A stretch of DNA of 23,798 bases from a virus. Shown here in pieces: positions 1 through 7,446 of this stretch (position 1 is the stretch's first letter; every line of letters starts with the position of its first letter). Both the position numbers and the translations under genes were made by a program. The notes beneath the pieces were generated by a model. The model searched no databases and was not told the DNA's origin. It saw nothing but the letters and a program-made list of their open reading frames with translations. The stretch spans positions 1-23,798 of the IMG/VR virus record IMGVR_UViG_3300047550_004468; one strand, 5' to 3'.

Positions 1-1908
1 GTACTTAAACGGTTTTTGACTAGACGCCTGGAACTTTCGTTCGTTTCGGATGAGGTCACGACCGGTGATGGCTTTGAGGACAGAAACCGAGCCACCATAT
101 CGCTCCACATCATTAAAGAGCAGGAGTTTTTTCTTGTAGAGGTTTGCAGTTTCAAAACGATTCTTTTCCAGATGCTCCAAGGAAGAAATCATGGCGTTAT
201 CATCGCCCACCAAAGCATGAGCCAAGTTTGAATAAGTGGACTTACCCGACTTACCTGGGCCTACAATTTCAACAAACTTCTGGATGTCCGAGCAACCGAG
301 GAGAACAGCTCGCAGCCAAGCCCTCAAAACTTGAGTGCGTTCCCAACTACCATCTTGCGTACCCTTCAACCACTTAATGATTGCTTCACAAGTAGCCCCT
401 GGATCATACTCGTAAGGGAGCTGTTGCGTGATATAAAGATTTCTGGAGCAAGGCTGGAACTCTCTAGTGTAAACATTTAAAACTCCGTTTTTAAATAGCA
501 GGAGTTCGTTGCCTTCATACCAGTCATCAAAGATGACGGTAATGCGAAGCTGCTCAACGATGTCGTTGATCATCTTCATGCTGTAACCGTTATGCAAGAA
601 GCCTTCTTTAATGAGATCTAGTTTATTTTTAATGTCGCCCTTAAACTCTGCATCGGATAGCTGATACCAGAGCCCTTTATTACCCAGGTACTCATAAAGG
701 AAGAAAGCACCGTGCTGCTGACTGTACAGCAAGTTGCCTTTATACATCTGCAATACAACGTCAGTTACAACGTCATACGAAGGATTTTTTGTTTTTTGTT
801 CCTTGTCTTTACCTTCGGCTCTTTGCCTGGTTTTCTTTGCAGATAAAACAAGATTTTCCCGTTCTGGTGCAGCAACAGACATTTTGTTCAGTCCTAAATC
901 TTCTTCAAGTTCAGCAAGTAATTGTTCAGCGCGATCTAGTGCCGCATCATCGGGCGACATCGCCTTATGATCCTGGGGCTCTACCCACCCATGCTTCTTG
1001 GCTTCCATAATGAGGGAGCCAATACCGCGACCACCGCCTTTATTAAAAGAAATCCAACGACGGTGACACTCACCATCCTTATACTTCTCCGATTGCTTAG
1101 ACCATTCATCCCATTGATCCAGCAAGGATTCGTCCAGTTGATGGAGCGATTGTCCGACCATGATCCAAATGTCATAGTCATCAGCAGCTTCCGGGGGTAA
1201 CGCCCACATTGCGGACGTAGCCTTCTTCATGTCACAATCCAGATCCATTGTTGCTTGTACAACGAATCCGTTTCCGACAATCCGAGTTGTTTCCTTTGCG
1301 GGAACCCCTTGCTTGATGTTTTTATTAATAATGAGATTCAGAAGCCAGTCCGGAAACTCAGGCAAAGATTCGACCCACTCAAAACCCATGCCCTGGGCGG
1401 TGTAGTACCCCTCTGTTTCTGGATGCAAGCCCATCAGCACCCCTTGGTGCCGGGACCACAGAATTTCTAACTTTTCCCGATTGCCTTCTGCATGCCAAGT
1501 GTACTTATTCCGAAGGAAATGCTTGTGTTTATCCCGATGTAACTTGTATAGCTTTCGTTCGCGACCTGCCTTACCACTACAAATGGTTAAGGTCGGGGGC
1601 AGCGCAGTGTCGAAATCGGTTTCGTCTGCAAGACCTGTAACAAGTGGATATACAGTCGGACCATCAATATCGACCCAGACCAAGCCATAAGGATGATTGT
1701 AGACAGGGCCACCCAGTAGACCAATGGCTTTACATTGTCCCGAAAGAAGTTCTTCTTCAATTTCTCTAGCGCTATACGGCTTGCTTTGCCAGCCCATGAT
1801 GTATGGGTCTTTGTTGGCACCGAGTGGAGTTAACGGCCAGTCGAAAGGAAGATAATCGAGCCGGATTTCGCCTGGCTTGAGGGCTTGCTCATTTTTATTT
1901 GTCATCAT
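1..1908 (-). CDS. Primase-helicase, P4/D5 type, 3' end outside window
   Basis: The frame is open for 636 codons from ATG 1908 to the window edge, so the C terminus is missing. It likely makes primers and unwinds DNA at the phage replication fork. An N-terminal prim-pol-like region carries a DID motif (D80, D82) followed by a SGKAGR stretch. Residues about 228-308 resemble PriCT-2 (LPPEAADDYDIW, then WISFNKGGGRGIGSL). A helicase domain follows, with Walker A GPGKSGKS at 550-557 and a Walker B-like LLLFND near 595-600, as in D5/P4-type SF3 helicases. The His usual after the SGG motif of AEP primases is not obvious here, so primase activity is less sure than helicase activity. The start overlaps the upstream gene's stop (ATGA); a second ATG lies at 1905. 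Together with PolA and SSB in this window it would form the replisome. Confidence 0.85.
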   Translation of the reverse strand, partial: MMTNKNEQALKPGEIRLDYLPFDWPLTPLGANKDPYIMGWQSKPYSAREIEEELLSGQCKAIGLLGGPVYNHPYGLVWVDIDGPTVYPLVTGLADETDFDTALPPTLTICSGKAGRERKLYKLHRDKHKHFLRNKYTWHAEGNREKLEILWSRHQGVLMGLHPETEGYYTAQGMGFEWVESLPEFPDWLLNLIINKNIKQGVPAKETTRIVGNGFVVQATMDLDCDMKKATSAMWALPPEAADDYDIWIMVGQSLHQLDESLLDQWDEWSKQSEKYKDGECHRRWISFNKGGGRGIGSLIMEAKKHGWVEPQDHKAMSPDDAALDRAEQLLAELEEDLGLNKMSVAAPERENLVLSAKKTRQRAEGKDKEQKTKNPSYDVVTDVVLQMYKGNLLYSQQHGAFFLYEYLGNKGLWYQLSDAEFKGDIKNKLDLIKEGFLHNGYSMKMINDIVEQLRITVIFDDWYEGNELLLFKNGVLNVYTREFQPCSRNLYITQQLPYEYDPGATCEAIIKWLKGTQDGSWERTQVLRAWLRAVLLGCSDIQKFVEIVGPGKSGKSTYSNLAHALVGDDNAMISSLEHLEKNRFETANLYKKKLLLFNDVERYGGSVSVLKAITGRDLIRNERKFQASSQKPFKY

Positions 1909-2087
1909 TTCCCGCTAGAGCTGATCTTTACTTTAAGGTCTTTATCCGGAAATTGACCCTCTTTTATCAATGTGTAGGCATGGAGATGCATGTCGGTGGG
2001 CAGACAAAAACAATCCCCATCCACCGCATTCATCATGAGGTGTTGGAGTGTATTCATCCACTCACCCACAGAAATGTGGATGTCCAT
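1905..2087 (-). CDS. Small hypothetical protein (60 aa)
   Basis: A short frame upstream of the primase-helicase whose TGA overlaps the primase ATG by four bases (ATGA), as expected for translational coupling. The protein is mixed in character with several His and Met residues, and has no membrane segment or motif that I recognise. An AAGGGA sequence about 12 bases before ATG 2087 could serve as a weak ribosome site. An in-frame TAG just upstream limits any longer start. The main support is its tight packing in a same-strand operon. Confidence 0.5.
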   Translation of the reverse strand: MDIHISVGEWMNTLQHLMMNAVDGDCFCLPTDMHLHAYTLIKEGQFPDKDLKVKISSSGK

Positions 2088-2156
2088 GGAGGGTTTTTTA
2101 GGCGTTCCCTTATCCTACGGTGACCAATCCGTGGAGACCATCAAGACTTTGTTAAA

Positions 2157-2339
2157 TCACTGAGACTTATTAGACTCATCTGTTTTATATTTTTCCCGCT
2201 TATCAATGGACAGGAACTCTTTCATGAGTTTGTTGTAAATATCAACAGCATCTTCTTTTGTTACAACTGCACGTTCACATGCAATGGTCCATGCCAGGCG
2301 CTTACGGCATTCCATCGGAGCTTGGGGGTTGTAGCCCAT
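2157..2339 (-). CDS. Small hypothetical protein (60 aa)
   Basis: This frame lies 16 bases downstream of the nuclease stop on the same strand. The product is soluble and charged, probably helical (residues about 10-50, with a run like EDAVDIYNKLMKEFLS), and ends in a Lys/Ser-rich hydrophilic tail. No known family is recognised. The ATG is preceded by GGTAAACTG, not a canonical ribosome site. It sits between a RecB-like nuclease and a primase-helicase, so a replication or recombination accessory role is possible but unproven. Confidence 0.55.
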   Translation of the reverse strand: MGYNPQAPMECRKRLAWTIACERAVVTKEDAVDIYNKLMKEFLSIDKREKYKTDESNKSQ

Positions 2340-2355
2340 CAGTTTACCAAAACAC

Positions 2356-3210
2356 CTAGATCAAATCTGGGTCATACACTCCGCAATTTTCGATCTGTTT
2401 GTAATATTCTTCCACAATTTTGTACCAATCTTCCCGAAGCATGTTCAGAAAATTCCTGGAAATTTTAAAAACCTGAGTCCTGACTGGCGTCGAAACCAAA
2501 ATTGCCGCCTGCTGCACCGTCATACCAAGGGTTTGTTCAATAGCAATGTCATAGGCAGCCAACTGTTTACACGTCTTTTTGAACTTCATATGCCCACCAA
2601 GCAGATCTCTCCACTCCTGGGACCCCTTCTCCAAATCTTTCGGCCACTTCCTGCTGTATGGCTTGACGCTAGTCTTTAAATCCGCCAGCGTAAGTTTGTT
2701 GCCAACGACACCAATAATGTCAGGAGCACCAGCCCAAGCCCTGCCTTCGTCATCACAACCCCAGACACGAGCGACATCGTCAGCACCAATAGTGAAATCA
2801 AACTTATCGAGTACAGGAGACTCCGCCCACAAAACCTCAGAGAACTGGTCAAGAATCGGAGGCATCCCCGCCCAGAAATCCGCGTAGTCTTCTGGGATTT
2901 CCGGAGTTTTGTTTCCTTTAAGGTAGCATTCCATCCCATAGTGGATGGCAGTGCCGCGTTCGGCAGCCGCTTCTTTGACACCTGGATTAGCTTTAGACCA
3001 CATTTCGAGCTTCCGTTTGTTTGCTTCGGAAGCTGTCTCACCAATGATAGTGGTTACGGACGGTGCAGGTCCAGTGGGTAACGGAGTTGTATAGTGACGT
3101 TTTCCGTTAAGCGTAATTCTGGCTGCGGTCCTATTAAGGTTCCGCATTAATTCCGGTTGCTCTTCTTTAGCCTGGATCCAAGGATCCGCTACGTTTAGTT
3201 TAGCAACCAT
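2356..3210 (-). CDS. PD-(D/E)XK nuclease, RecB/Cas4 type
   Basis: A 284-residue protein with the ordered motifs of RecB-family (PDDEXK_1/Cas4-like) exonucleases: RGTAIHYGME with H90 and E94, GAPD with D164, the DLK core with D177 and K179, and QLAAY with Q216 and Y220. These residues would bind two metal ions and cut DNA. No Fe-S cysteine cluster of the Cas4 or AddB kind is evident, so it is closer to stand-alone phage RecB-like exonucleases used in recombination, end processing or host DNA breakdown. It is the first gene of the leftward replication block. Upstream on the minus strand are TATAGT and TATATT boxes (3220-3240) that could be -10 elements. Family assignment is by motif only. Confidence 0.85.
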   Translation of the reverse strand: MVAKLNVADPWIQAKEEQPELMRNLNRTAARITLNGKRHYTTPLPTGPAPSVTTIIGETASEANKRKLEMWSKANPGVKEAAAERGTAIHYGMECYLKGNKTPEIPEDYADFWAGMPPILDQFSEVLWAESPVLDKFDFTIGADDVARVWGCDDEGRAWAGAPDIIGVVGNKLTLADLKTSVKPYSRKWPKDLEKGSQEWRDLLGGHMKFKKTCKQLAAYDIAIEQTLGMTVQQAAILVSTPVRTQVFKISRNFLNMLREDWYKIVEEYYKQIENCGVYDPDLI

Positions 3211-3256
3211 TCTCGGTTTTGTATATTATTTGTACTATAGAGTATTTTTAGACAAC

Positions 3257-3361
3257 GTGGAAGACTTCAAGATTGTGATCCTTACGCTACTTCTTTCCAT
3301 ATTGGCCGTCGCTACACTCGATATATTCGTTTTATCCGAGAGCTTCCGGCATTTTCTATGA
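3257..3361 (+). CDS. Tiny single-span membrane protein (34 aa), GTG start
   Basis: This frame starts with GTG and ends in a TGA that overlaps the Hli start codon (ATGA). The product begins MEDFK and then has about 20 strongly hydrophobic residues (IVILTLLLSILAVATLDIFVL), followed by a short polar tail. It looks like a one-pass membrane peptide. Support comes from the hydrophobic block, the coupling overlap and its place at the head of the rightward transcript. Against it are the GTG start, the lack of a clear ribosome site and the short length. It does not clearly match any photosystem small subunit that I know. Confidence 0.4.
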   Translation: MEDFKIVILTLLLSILAVATLDIFVLSESFRHFL

Positions 3362-3597
3362 ATAAAGCATGGCTTTGGATCCAGGGAACGTGGAGCTGCA
3401 TCTCCTGGATTTTTAAAGAGATTTGGAAGGAGTGCCTCACCGATCTGCACCTAGACAAGATCCCCTGGCATCCAGGCGACTACATGTGGTTTGCTGAACG
3501 CTGGAACGGGCGTGTGGCAATGGTAACAATCTTGGTTGTCCTCCAGCTGGAACTCATCTATAAGGTCAGTATTTGGGAGATGATCGGTGTCCTGTAA
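3358..3597 (+). CDS. hli: High-light-inducible protein (Hli/HLIP)
   Basis: A 79-residue protein whose C-terminal helix carries AERWNGRVAM (residues 46-55), the ExxNGRxAM chlorophyll-binding signature of the one-helix light-harvesting-like family. E47 and N50 are the expected pigment ligands. A hydrophobic run (VTILVVLQLELIY) follows, as in cyanobacterial Hlips. The Gly usual after AM is a Thr here (AMVT). Cyanophage copies are thought to bind chlorophyll and protect photosystems in the infected cell's thylakoid membranes during lytic growth. The N-terminal 40 residues are Trp-rich and longer than in the shortest phage Hlips. The start overlaps the tiny upstream membrane ORF, and the 3' end overlaps the next gene by 11 bases. 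Confidence 0.88.
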   Translation: MNKAWLWIQGTWSCISWIFKEIWKECLTDLHLDKIPWHPGDYMWFAERWNGRVAMVTILVVLQLELIYKVSIWEMIGVL

Positions 3598-3769
3598 CCT
3601 CACACGGTTTTACTATTGTGAGTCTGATATAAGTCTCGTGGAATTTCTTAAGCGAGACCACAAGCTTCGCAATGGTATTGCCTTTGAGGATGTGGAGACC
3701 AAAGAAGCTGATGCCCTGGAGCAAAAGCTAATTGATGACGGCGAAGACTACCTGCGTATCGACCTATGA
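3587..3769 (+). CDS. Small acidic hypothetical protein (60 aa), GTG start
   Basis: GTG 3587 is chosen because GGGAGA lies six bases upstream (3575-3580), inside the end of the hli gene. The protein is charged, with a C-terminal half rich in Asp/Glu (FEDVETKEADALEQKLIDDGEDYL), and has no membrane segment. No family is recognised. Its TGA overlaps the ATG of the glycosyltransferase (ATGA), which makes it part of the rightward operon between hli and the sugar genes. Confidence 0.6.
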   Translation: MSCNLTRFYYCESDISLVEFLKRDHKLRNGIAFEDVETKEADALEQKLIDDGEDYLRIDL

Positions 3770-4500
3770 CAAGGCCCATCGAGATGATTGGCACCATGAT
3801 CCTCAATGGTGCCCATGATTTACTGAAACAATTTGCAGCAATTGACTACCCAGTCAATCGTTATTTCATTCTCGATAACTCCATGGGGCGTGACCCAGAG
3901 GTACGCGAGGCGATTGACAAGGTCAAAAACGGTAACGAATACGTTAAGAGCGTTGAAGTTGTCCACAATTACATGAACGTTGGATTCTCTGGATCTATCA
4001 ATCAAATCATTAAACAAAATATTGATTGCCCCTACTGGTGTGTTTTATCGGTTGACTGGCATCCAGCCCCTGGTGAACTCAAGAAGCTTGCCAAGCGTTT
4101 GGAAAATCCGTTCATTGGCATCTTGTGCGACGAAACCCAGAACGGCTACTCCTCCATGGTATTTACACCTGAACTTCTTTACGAGGTTGGCTACCTAGAC
4201 GAAAATTTCTTCCCTGCCTATTACGAAGACAATGACCACCGTTACCGCATGAAGCAAGTTGGTATCGAATGGGAGTACTTGCCATTGAAATATCAACATG
4301 CTGTTAGTGCCACAATTAAAAGAGATCCTGCAATTTATGCAAGGAACCAAATGACGTTCAAGGAGAACGGTCGTTATTACGTTGAGAAGTGGGGCGGTCT
4401 CCCTGGACAGGAGAAGTACACAACTCCGTTCGACATGGATCTACCCCTTGACTATTGGTTGTATGATCCAGTTCGTAGCCAAAGGCAGCGATGGATTTAA
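3766..4500 (+). CDS. Glycosyltransferase, GT2-like (GT-A fold)
   Basis: A 244-residue protein resembling family 2 glycosyltransferases. It has an N-terminal nucleotide-binding half with a beta-strand and DNS motif near FILDNSMG, a metal-site-like region LSVDWHPAPGEL where a DxD would sit, and a C-terminal acceptor motif GYLDENFFPAYYEDNDHRYR, which matches the conserved xDExFFxxxEDxD pattern. It would transfer a sugar from a nucleotide donor onto a glycan or protein in the host cytoplasm. The start is set by the ATGA overlap with the gene before it. Its position directly before nucleotide-sugar enzymes suggests that it uses the sugar they make. The lack of a textbook DxD leaves metal use uncertain. 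Confidence 0.8.
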   Translation: MTRPIEMIGTMILNGAHDLLKQFAAIDYPVNRYFILDNSMGRDPEVREAIDKVKNGNEYVKSVEVVHNYMNVGFSGSINQIIKQNIDCPYWCVLSVDWHPAPGELKKLAKRLENPFIGILCDETQNGYSSMVFTPELLYEVGYLDENFFPAYYEDNDHRYRMKQVGIEWEYLPLKYQHAVSATIKRDPAIYARNQMTFKENGRYYVEKWGGLPGQEKYTTPFDMDLPLDYWLYDPVRSQRQRWI

Positions 4501-5357
4501 GTCTGTACGGAAGCACTGGAATTATCGGCAGTTACTTCAACGGTTTATTTCCTAGCTTCTGCATACCCCGATCCCAACTGGAACCCGACACAGAAAACGT
4601 TTTGTACTTAATTAGTACAACAGACAACCAAACGTTTCGAGAGGATTGTCATATTGATATCGATACCAATTTGGTGCAGCTCATGCGGCGTCTTGAAGCC
4701 TGCCGCAAAGCACGCGTCGAAGTGTTTAATTTTGTAAGCAGCTGGTTTGTATATGGACCAGACCACACCTATCCCAACGAACAAGCAATCTGCAATCCGA
4801 ATGGTTTTTATTCCACTACCAAGTACGCAGCGGAGAAACTAGTCAAGGAGTATTGCACGACCTTTGGTATTGGCTATCGCATCTTGCGTCTTGGCAATGT
4901 GTACGGAGGCTCAGACTCTGGATCCAACAAAAGAAATGCTTTGCATTATCTCGTGAAACGCATACGCGAGGGCAGAGATGTCACCGTTCACATCAATGTT
5001 TCCCGCGACTTTATTCACATTCTTGACACCTGTCGTGCACTGCGACTCCTTTGCGAACAGGGAGATGTCAATACGATTTACAACGTTGGCACGGGAGTAT
5101 CCACACGTTTAGGCGACGCGCTTGACGAAGCTAAAAGCTTGTTGCGTTCTAGGGTATGTGTACTAAGAGCCAACGTTCCACAGAGTTACGACCAAGCTGT
5201 GCGCTTTGGTCTAGATTGTGGCAAACTAAAGTCTCACGGCTTTCAACCTCTACTTTCTTTTAAGGAAGGACTGCACGACCTATGTCTAAGTCAAAAGTTC
5301 TGTACTCCGGACCCTACTTTGATGGAACAGAAGTTGAAGCAGCAATCGCCTGTTTGA
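4491..5357 (+). CDS. NAD-dependent sugar epimerase/dehydratase (extended SDR)
   Basis: A 288-residue extended short-chain dehydrogenase/reductase. It shows the nucleotide-binding GSTGIIG (residues 7-13), an active-site Ser region VSSW (82-85) and the catalytic pair in YSTTK (Y107, K111). The segment RLGNVYG is typical of sugar-nucleotide epimerases. It could be a C4 reductase or epimerase finishing a deoxysugar made by its neighbours; the substrate cannot be read from sequence. AAAGG lies six bases before ATG 4491, and the gene overlaps the glycosyltransferase by 10 bases. Its 3' end overlaps the next gene by 76 bases, an unusually long overlap that suggests tail extension. The Cys-rich C-terminal tail may be poorly conserved. 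Confidence 0.83.
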   Translation: MDLSLYGSTGIIGSYFNGLFPSFCIPRSQLEPDTENVLYLISTTDNQTFREDCHIDIDTNLVQLMRRLEACRKARVEVFNFVSSWFVYGPDHTYPNEQAICNPNGFYSTTKYAAEKLVKEYCTTFGIGYRILRLGNVYGGSDSGSNKRNALHYLVKRIREGRDVTVHINVSRDFIHILDTCRALRLLCEQGDVNTIYNVGTGVSTRLGDALDEAKSLLRSRVCVLRANVPQSYDQAVRFGLDCGKLKSHGFQPLLSFKEGLHDLCLSQKFCTPDPTLMEQKLKQQSPV

Positions 5358-6499
5358 AAGAAGGAGCCTGGTACCCTGCAGGCAAAGAGGTTGACAAATT
5401 TGAAAAGCAGTTTTCCAAGAAGTTTGGCTTTGATTCGTCGCTGATGGTCAACAGCGGCAGCTCAGCCAATCTTGTGATGATCGCTGCGCTTAAGAAGTAT
5501 TTTGAATGGCCTGACGGCGCAGAGATTATTGTCAGTGTTGTTGGGTTCCCCACAACTGTTAATCCCATCCTCCAAAATAATCTTGTCCCCGTCTTTGTAG
5601 ACATCACCTGGGACGATTTGAATTGGGATCTGAACCATGTTGAAGCAGCAATCACCAACAAAACCGTTGCGGTTTTTAGTAGTCCTGTTTTGGGCAACAG
5701 CTATGACCTTGATCGTCTCCTTGATATTTGTGAACGGCACCAACTGATGTACATCGCAGACAACTGCGATTCACTTGGTTCCAAATGGAATGGCATGTAT
5801 TTAACTGAGAATGCAGTAGCTGCCTCCTGTTCTTTCTACCCTGCACACCACATCACCACGATGGAAGGTGGCATGGTGTCCTCTGGCATCCCAGAGATTG
5901 TCACCCTTGCACGTCAGTTTGCCTGGTGGGGACGTGACTGTTATTGCGTTGGTGCATGCAACCAGTTGATCAACGGTAGTTGCGGCAAACGTTTTGATAA
6001 ATGGCTTGATGGTTACGACGGCATCGTTGATCACAAGTATGTGTTCAGCCAAATTGGTTATAACCTAAAACCAATTGATATGCAGGGAGCTGTTGGTCAA
6101 GTACAGCTAGCTAAATTTGACGAGATCCACAGCAAGCGTCGCTTCAATTACGAACAGATCCGTTCCATCCTGGAACGCCTGTCTCCCAAAGTACGTGTCG
6201 TTGGGGAGTACCCAGAGGCTGAAACGTCTTGGTTTGGTGTACCCATTATCTGCTCTACCGAAGAAACCAAAACAAATCTTCAACTCCACCTGGAGCAAAA
6301 CGGCATTCAAACCCGTAATTACTTTGCGGGTAATTTGTTGCTGCACCCTGCGTACAAGCACCTTGGTAACGCAAAGGATTACCCCAATGCCTACCGTGTG
6401 TTGAAGTATGTGTTCTTTATGGGCACGGCACCGACCATTACGCACGAGGATCTTGCTTACATCTTTGAAACTGTTAGCGAGTATTCCCTACCCAAGTAG
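5282..6499 (+). CDS. rfbH: RfbH/DdhC-type sugar 3-dehydrase (PMP/Fe-S, DegT family)
   Basis: A 405-residue DegT/DnrJ/EryC1-fold enzyme in which the usual PLP-binding Lys is replaced by His: SFYPAHHITTMEGG around 184-197 (H189, H190). This is the hallmark of 3-dehydrases (E1/RfbH, ColD), which use PMP to remove the C3 hydroxyl of a 4-keto-6-deoxy nucleotide sugar. Cysteines C162, C220 and C222 are spaced C-x57-C-x-C, matching the [2Fe-2S] pattern known for CDP-sugar E1. The last Cys, in CGKRF (C234), is 11 residues later rather than 7, a four-residue insertion. The Fe-S pattern favours RfbH over ColD. E1 needs a reductase partner, which is not seen here. AAGGAAGGA lies about 10 bases before the ATG. 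Confidence 0.85.
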   Translation: MSKSKVLYSGPYFDGTEVEAAIACLKEGAWYPAGKEVDKFEKQFSKKFGFDSSLMVNSGSSANLVMIAALKKYFEWPDGAEIIVSVVGFPTTVNPILQNNLVPVFVDITWDDLNWDLNHVEAAITNKTVAVFSSPVLGNSYDLDRLLDICERHQLMYIADNCDSLGSKWNGMYLTENAVAASCSFYPAHHITTMEGGMVSSGIPEIVTLARQFAWWGRDCYCVGACNQLINGSCGKRFDKWLDGYDGIVDHKYVFSQIGYNLKPIDMQGAVGQVQLAKFDEIHSKRRFNYEQIRSILERLSPKVRVVGEYPEAETSWFGVPIICSTEETKTNLQLHLEQNGIQTRNYFAGNLLLHPAYKHLGNAKDYPNAYRVLKYVFFMGTAPTITHEDLAYIFETVSEYSLPK

Positions 6500-6531
6500 G
6501 AAGTAAACCGTATAGGTCTCCTGGAGTACCC

Positions 6532-6574
6532 GTGCCAAACTATTGAAAGACTGAAAAGTATCAATGTTTGGCAC
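6532..6574 (+). other. Perfect 9-bp stem-loop in intergenic leader
   Basis: GTGCCAAAC (6532-6540) pairs perfectly with GTTTGGCAC (6566-6574). Inside, ATTGA pairs with TCAAT, leaving a single-base bulge and a loop of about 14 bases. No T run follows, so it is not a standard terminator. It lies between the rfbH stop and the next gene's ATG at 6609 and could be an mRNA stabilising or processing structure or an operator. A TATACT box follows at about 6582-6587. Confidence 0.55.
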
Positions 6575-6608
6575 AACCGTTATACTTAGGGGACCACGAA
6601 GCTCTGAA

Positions 6609-6815
6609 ATGGCGCTGTCCAACCAAGTTAAAGAGTCATTAGATCAAGCAACCGCATGCCTGCGCGATGCACTTGCGTTTGCTGCACGCGCTGAGCATCC
6701 TATTACCATCAATACCATCTCCGATATTCTCATGCGTCTTGAGTCTTTAGAATGCATGGACGAGTTGATGGAGAAGTTTGAGCGTGCCCAAAACCGATCG
6801 ACAGAAGGCCGCTGA
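6609..6815 (+). CDS. Small helical hypothetical protein (68 aa)
   Basis: ATG 6609 (MALSNQVKES) is preferred over an upstream in-frame ATG at 6564 that lies inside the stem-loop. The product is predicted to be all helical, with a heptad-like pattern (VKESLDQATACLRDAL, then LMRLESLECMDELMEKFERA), and may form a coiled-coil bundle. It resembles the short helical proteins of unknown role often seen in cyanophage genomes. Its last codons overlap the rfbC start, so the two are probably cotranslated. Function is unknown. Confidence 0.65.
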   Translation: MALSNQVKESLDQATACLRDALAFAARAEHPITINTISDILMRLESLECMDELMEKFERAQNRSTEGR

Positions 6816-7437
6816 CGAGAGGCGGATCAACAACTACAGGAAACAGCTGTACACTGTTTGGCCAGAAATTCCTAACCCCTATGCGCCTCGCATGAAGGTC
6901 ACTCCGCTTGCTCTGGAGGGAGTCAAGCTAATTTTCGTTGATCGGTACGAAGATTCTCGCGGATGCTTTAGCGATCACTGGCACATCGAGAAATTCAAAG
7001 AGATTACCGATGGTTTGGAGTTTAAGCAAGACTGCTACGTAACGTCTTATCCCAAGGTGGTGCGTGGCCTTCACTACCAAGTTGGCGAGAAAGAACAAGG
7101 GAAGTTAGTGCGTTGCGTCCGTGGTCGCATCCAGGATGTGATTGTAGATTTGCGTAAATCTTCCAAGACGTTTGGCCAGTGGATCAACGTCTACCTCTCT
7201 GGTGATCACCACCAGATGGTTTGGATACCACCAGGGTTTGCTCATGGTTATTCTACCTTGGACAACGATGCGGATGTTTTGTACAAAATGACAGAAGTCC
7301 ATAGTCCTGACCACGAACGCACCTTGCTCTGGAACGATCCGGACCTTAGTATTAAATGGGATGCGCCCAAGAAACCAATCCTTTCTTTCAAAGATTCTCA
7401 AGGAACTCTTTTGAAGGAATGCGACTTATTTGACTAA
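6784..7437 (+). CDS. rfbC: dTDP-4-dehydrorhamnose 3,5-epimerase
   Basis: A cupin-fold epimerase that inverts C3 and C5 of dTDP-4-keto-6-deoxyglucose. Diagnostic motifs are DSRGCFSDHW, VVRGLHYQ (containing the catalytic His), KLVRCVRGRIQDVIVDLR and IPPGFAHGYS. GTG 6784 is chosen because GGAGAAG sits about seven bases upstream; TTG 6778 is an alternative. ATG 6892 (MKVTPLALEG) matches where most family members begin, so the first 36 residues are an N-terminal extension that may or may not be translated. The gene overlaps the small upstream gene by 32 bases and precedes rfbB, its pathway partner. Confidence 0.92.
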   Translation: MPKTDRQKAADERRINNYRKQLYTVWPEIPNPYAPRMKVTPLALEGVKLIFVDRYEDSRGCFSDHWHIEKFKEITDGLEFKQDCYVTSYPKVVRGLHYQVGEKEQGKLVRCVRGRIQDVIVDLRKSSKTFGQWINVYLSGDHHQMVWIPPGFAHGYSTLDNDADVLYKMTEVHSPDHERTLLWNDPDLSIKWDAPKKPILSFKDSQGTLLKECDLFD

Positions 7438-7446
7438 TATGTATAC

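Noticed and set aside
2676-3044. 122-codon open frame on the minus strand
   Set aside because: It is a different frame of the RecB-like nuclease, whose motif-bearing frame is clearly the coding one.
5314-5697. 127-codon open frame on the minus strand
   Set aside because: It is antisense to the well-supported rfbH gene, with no domain or start signal.
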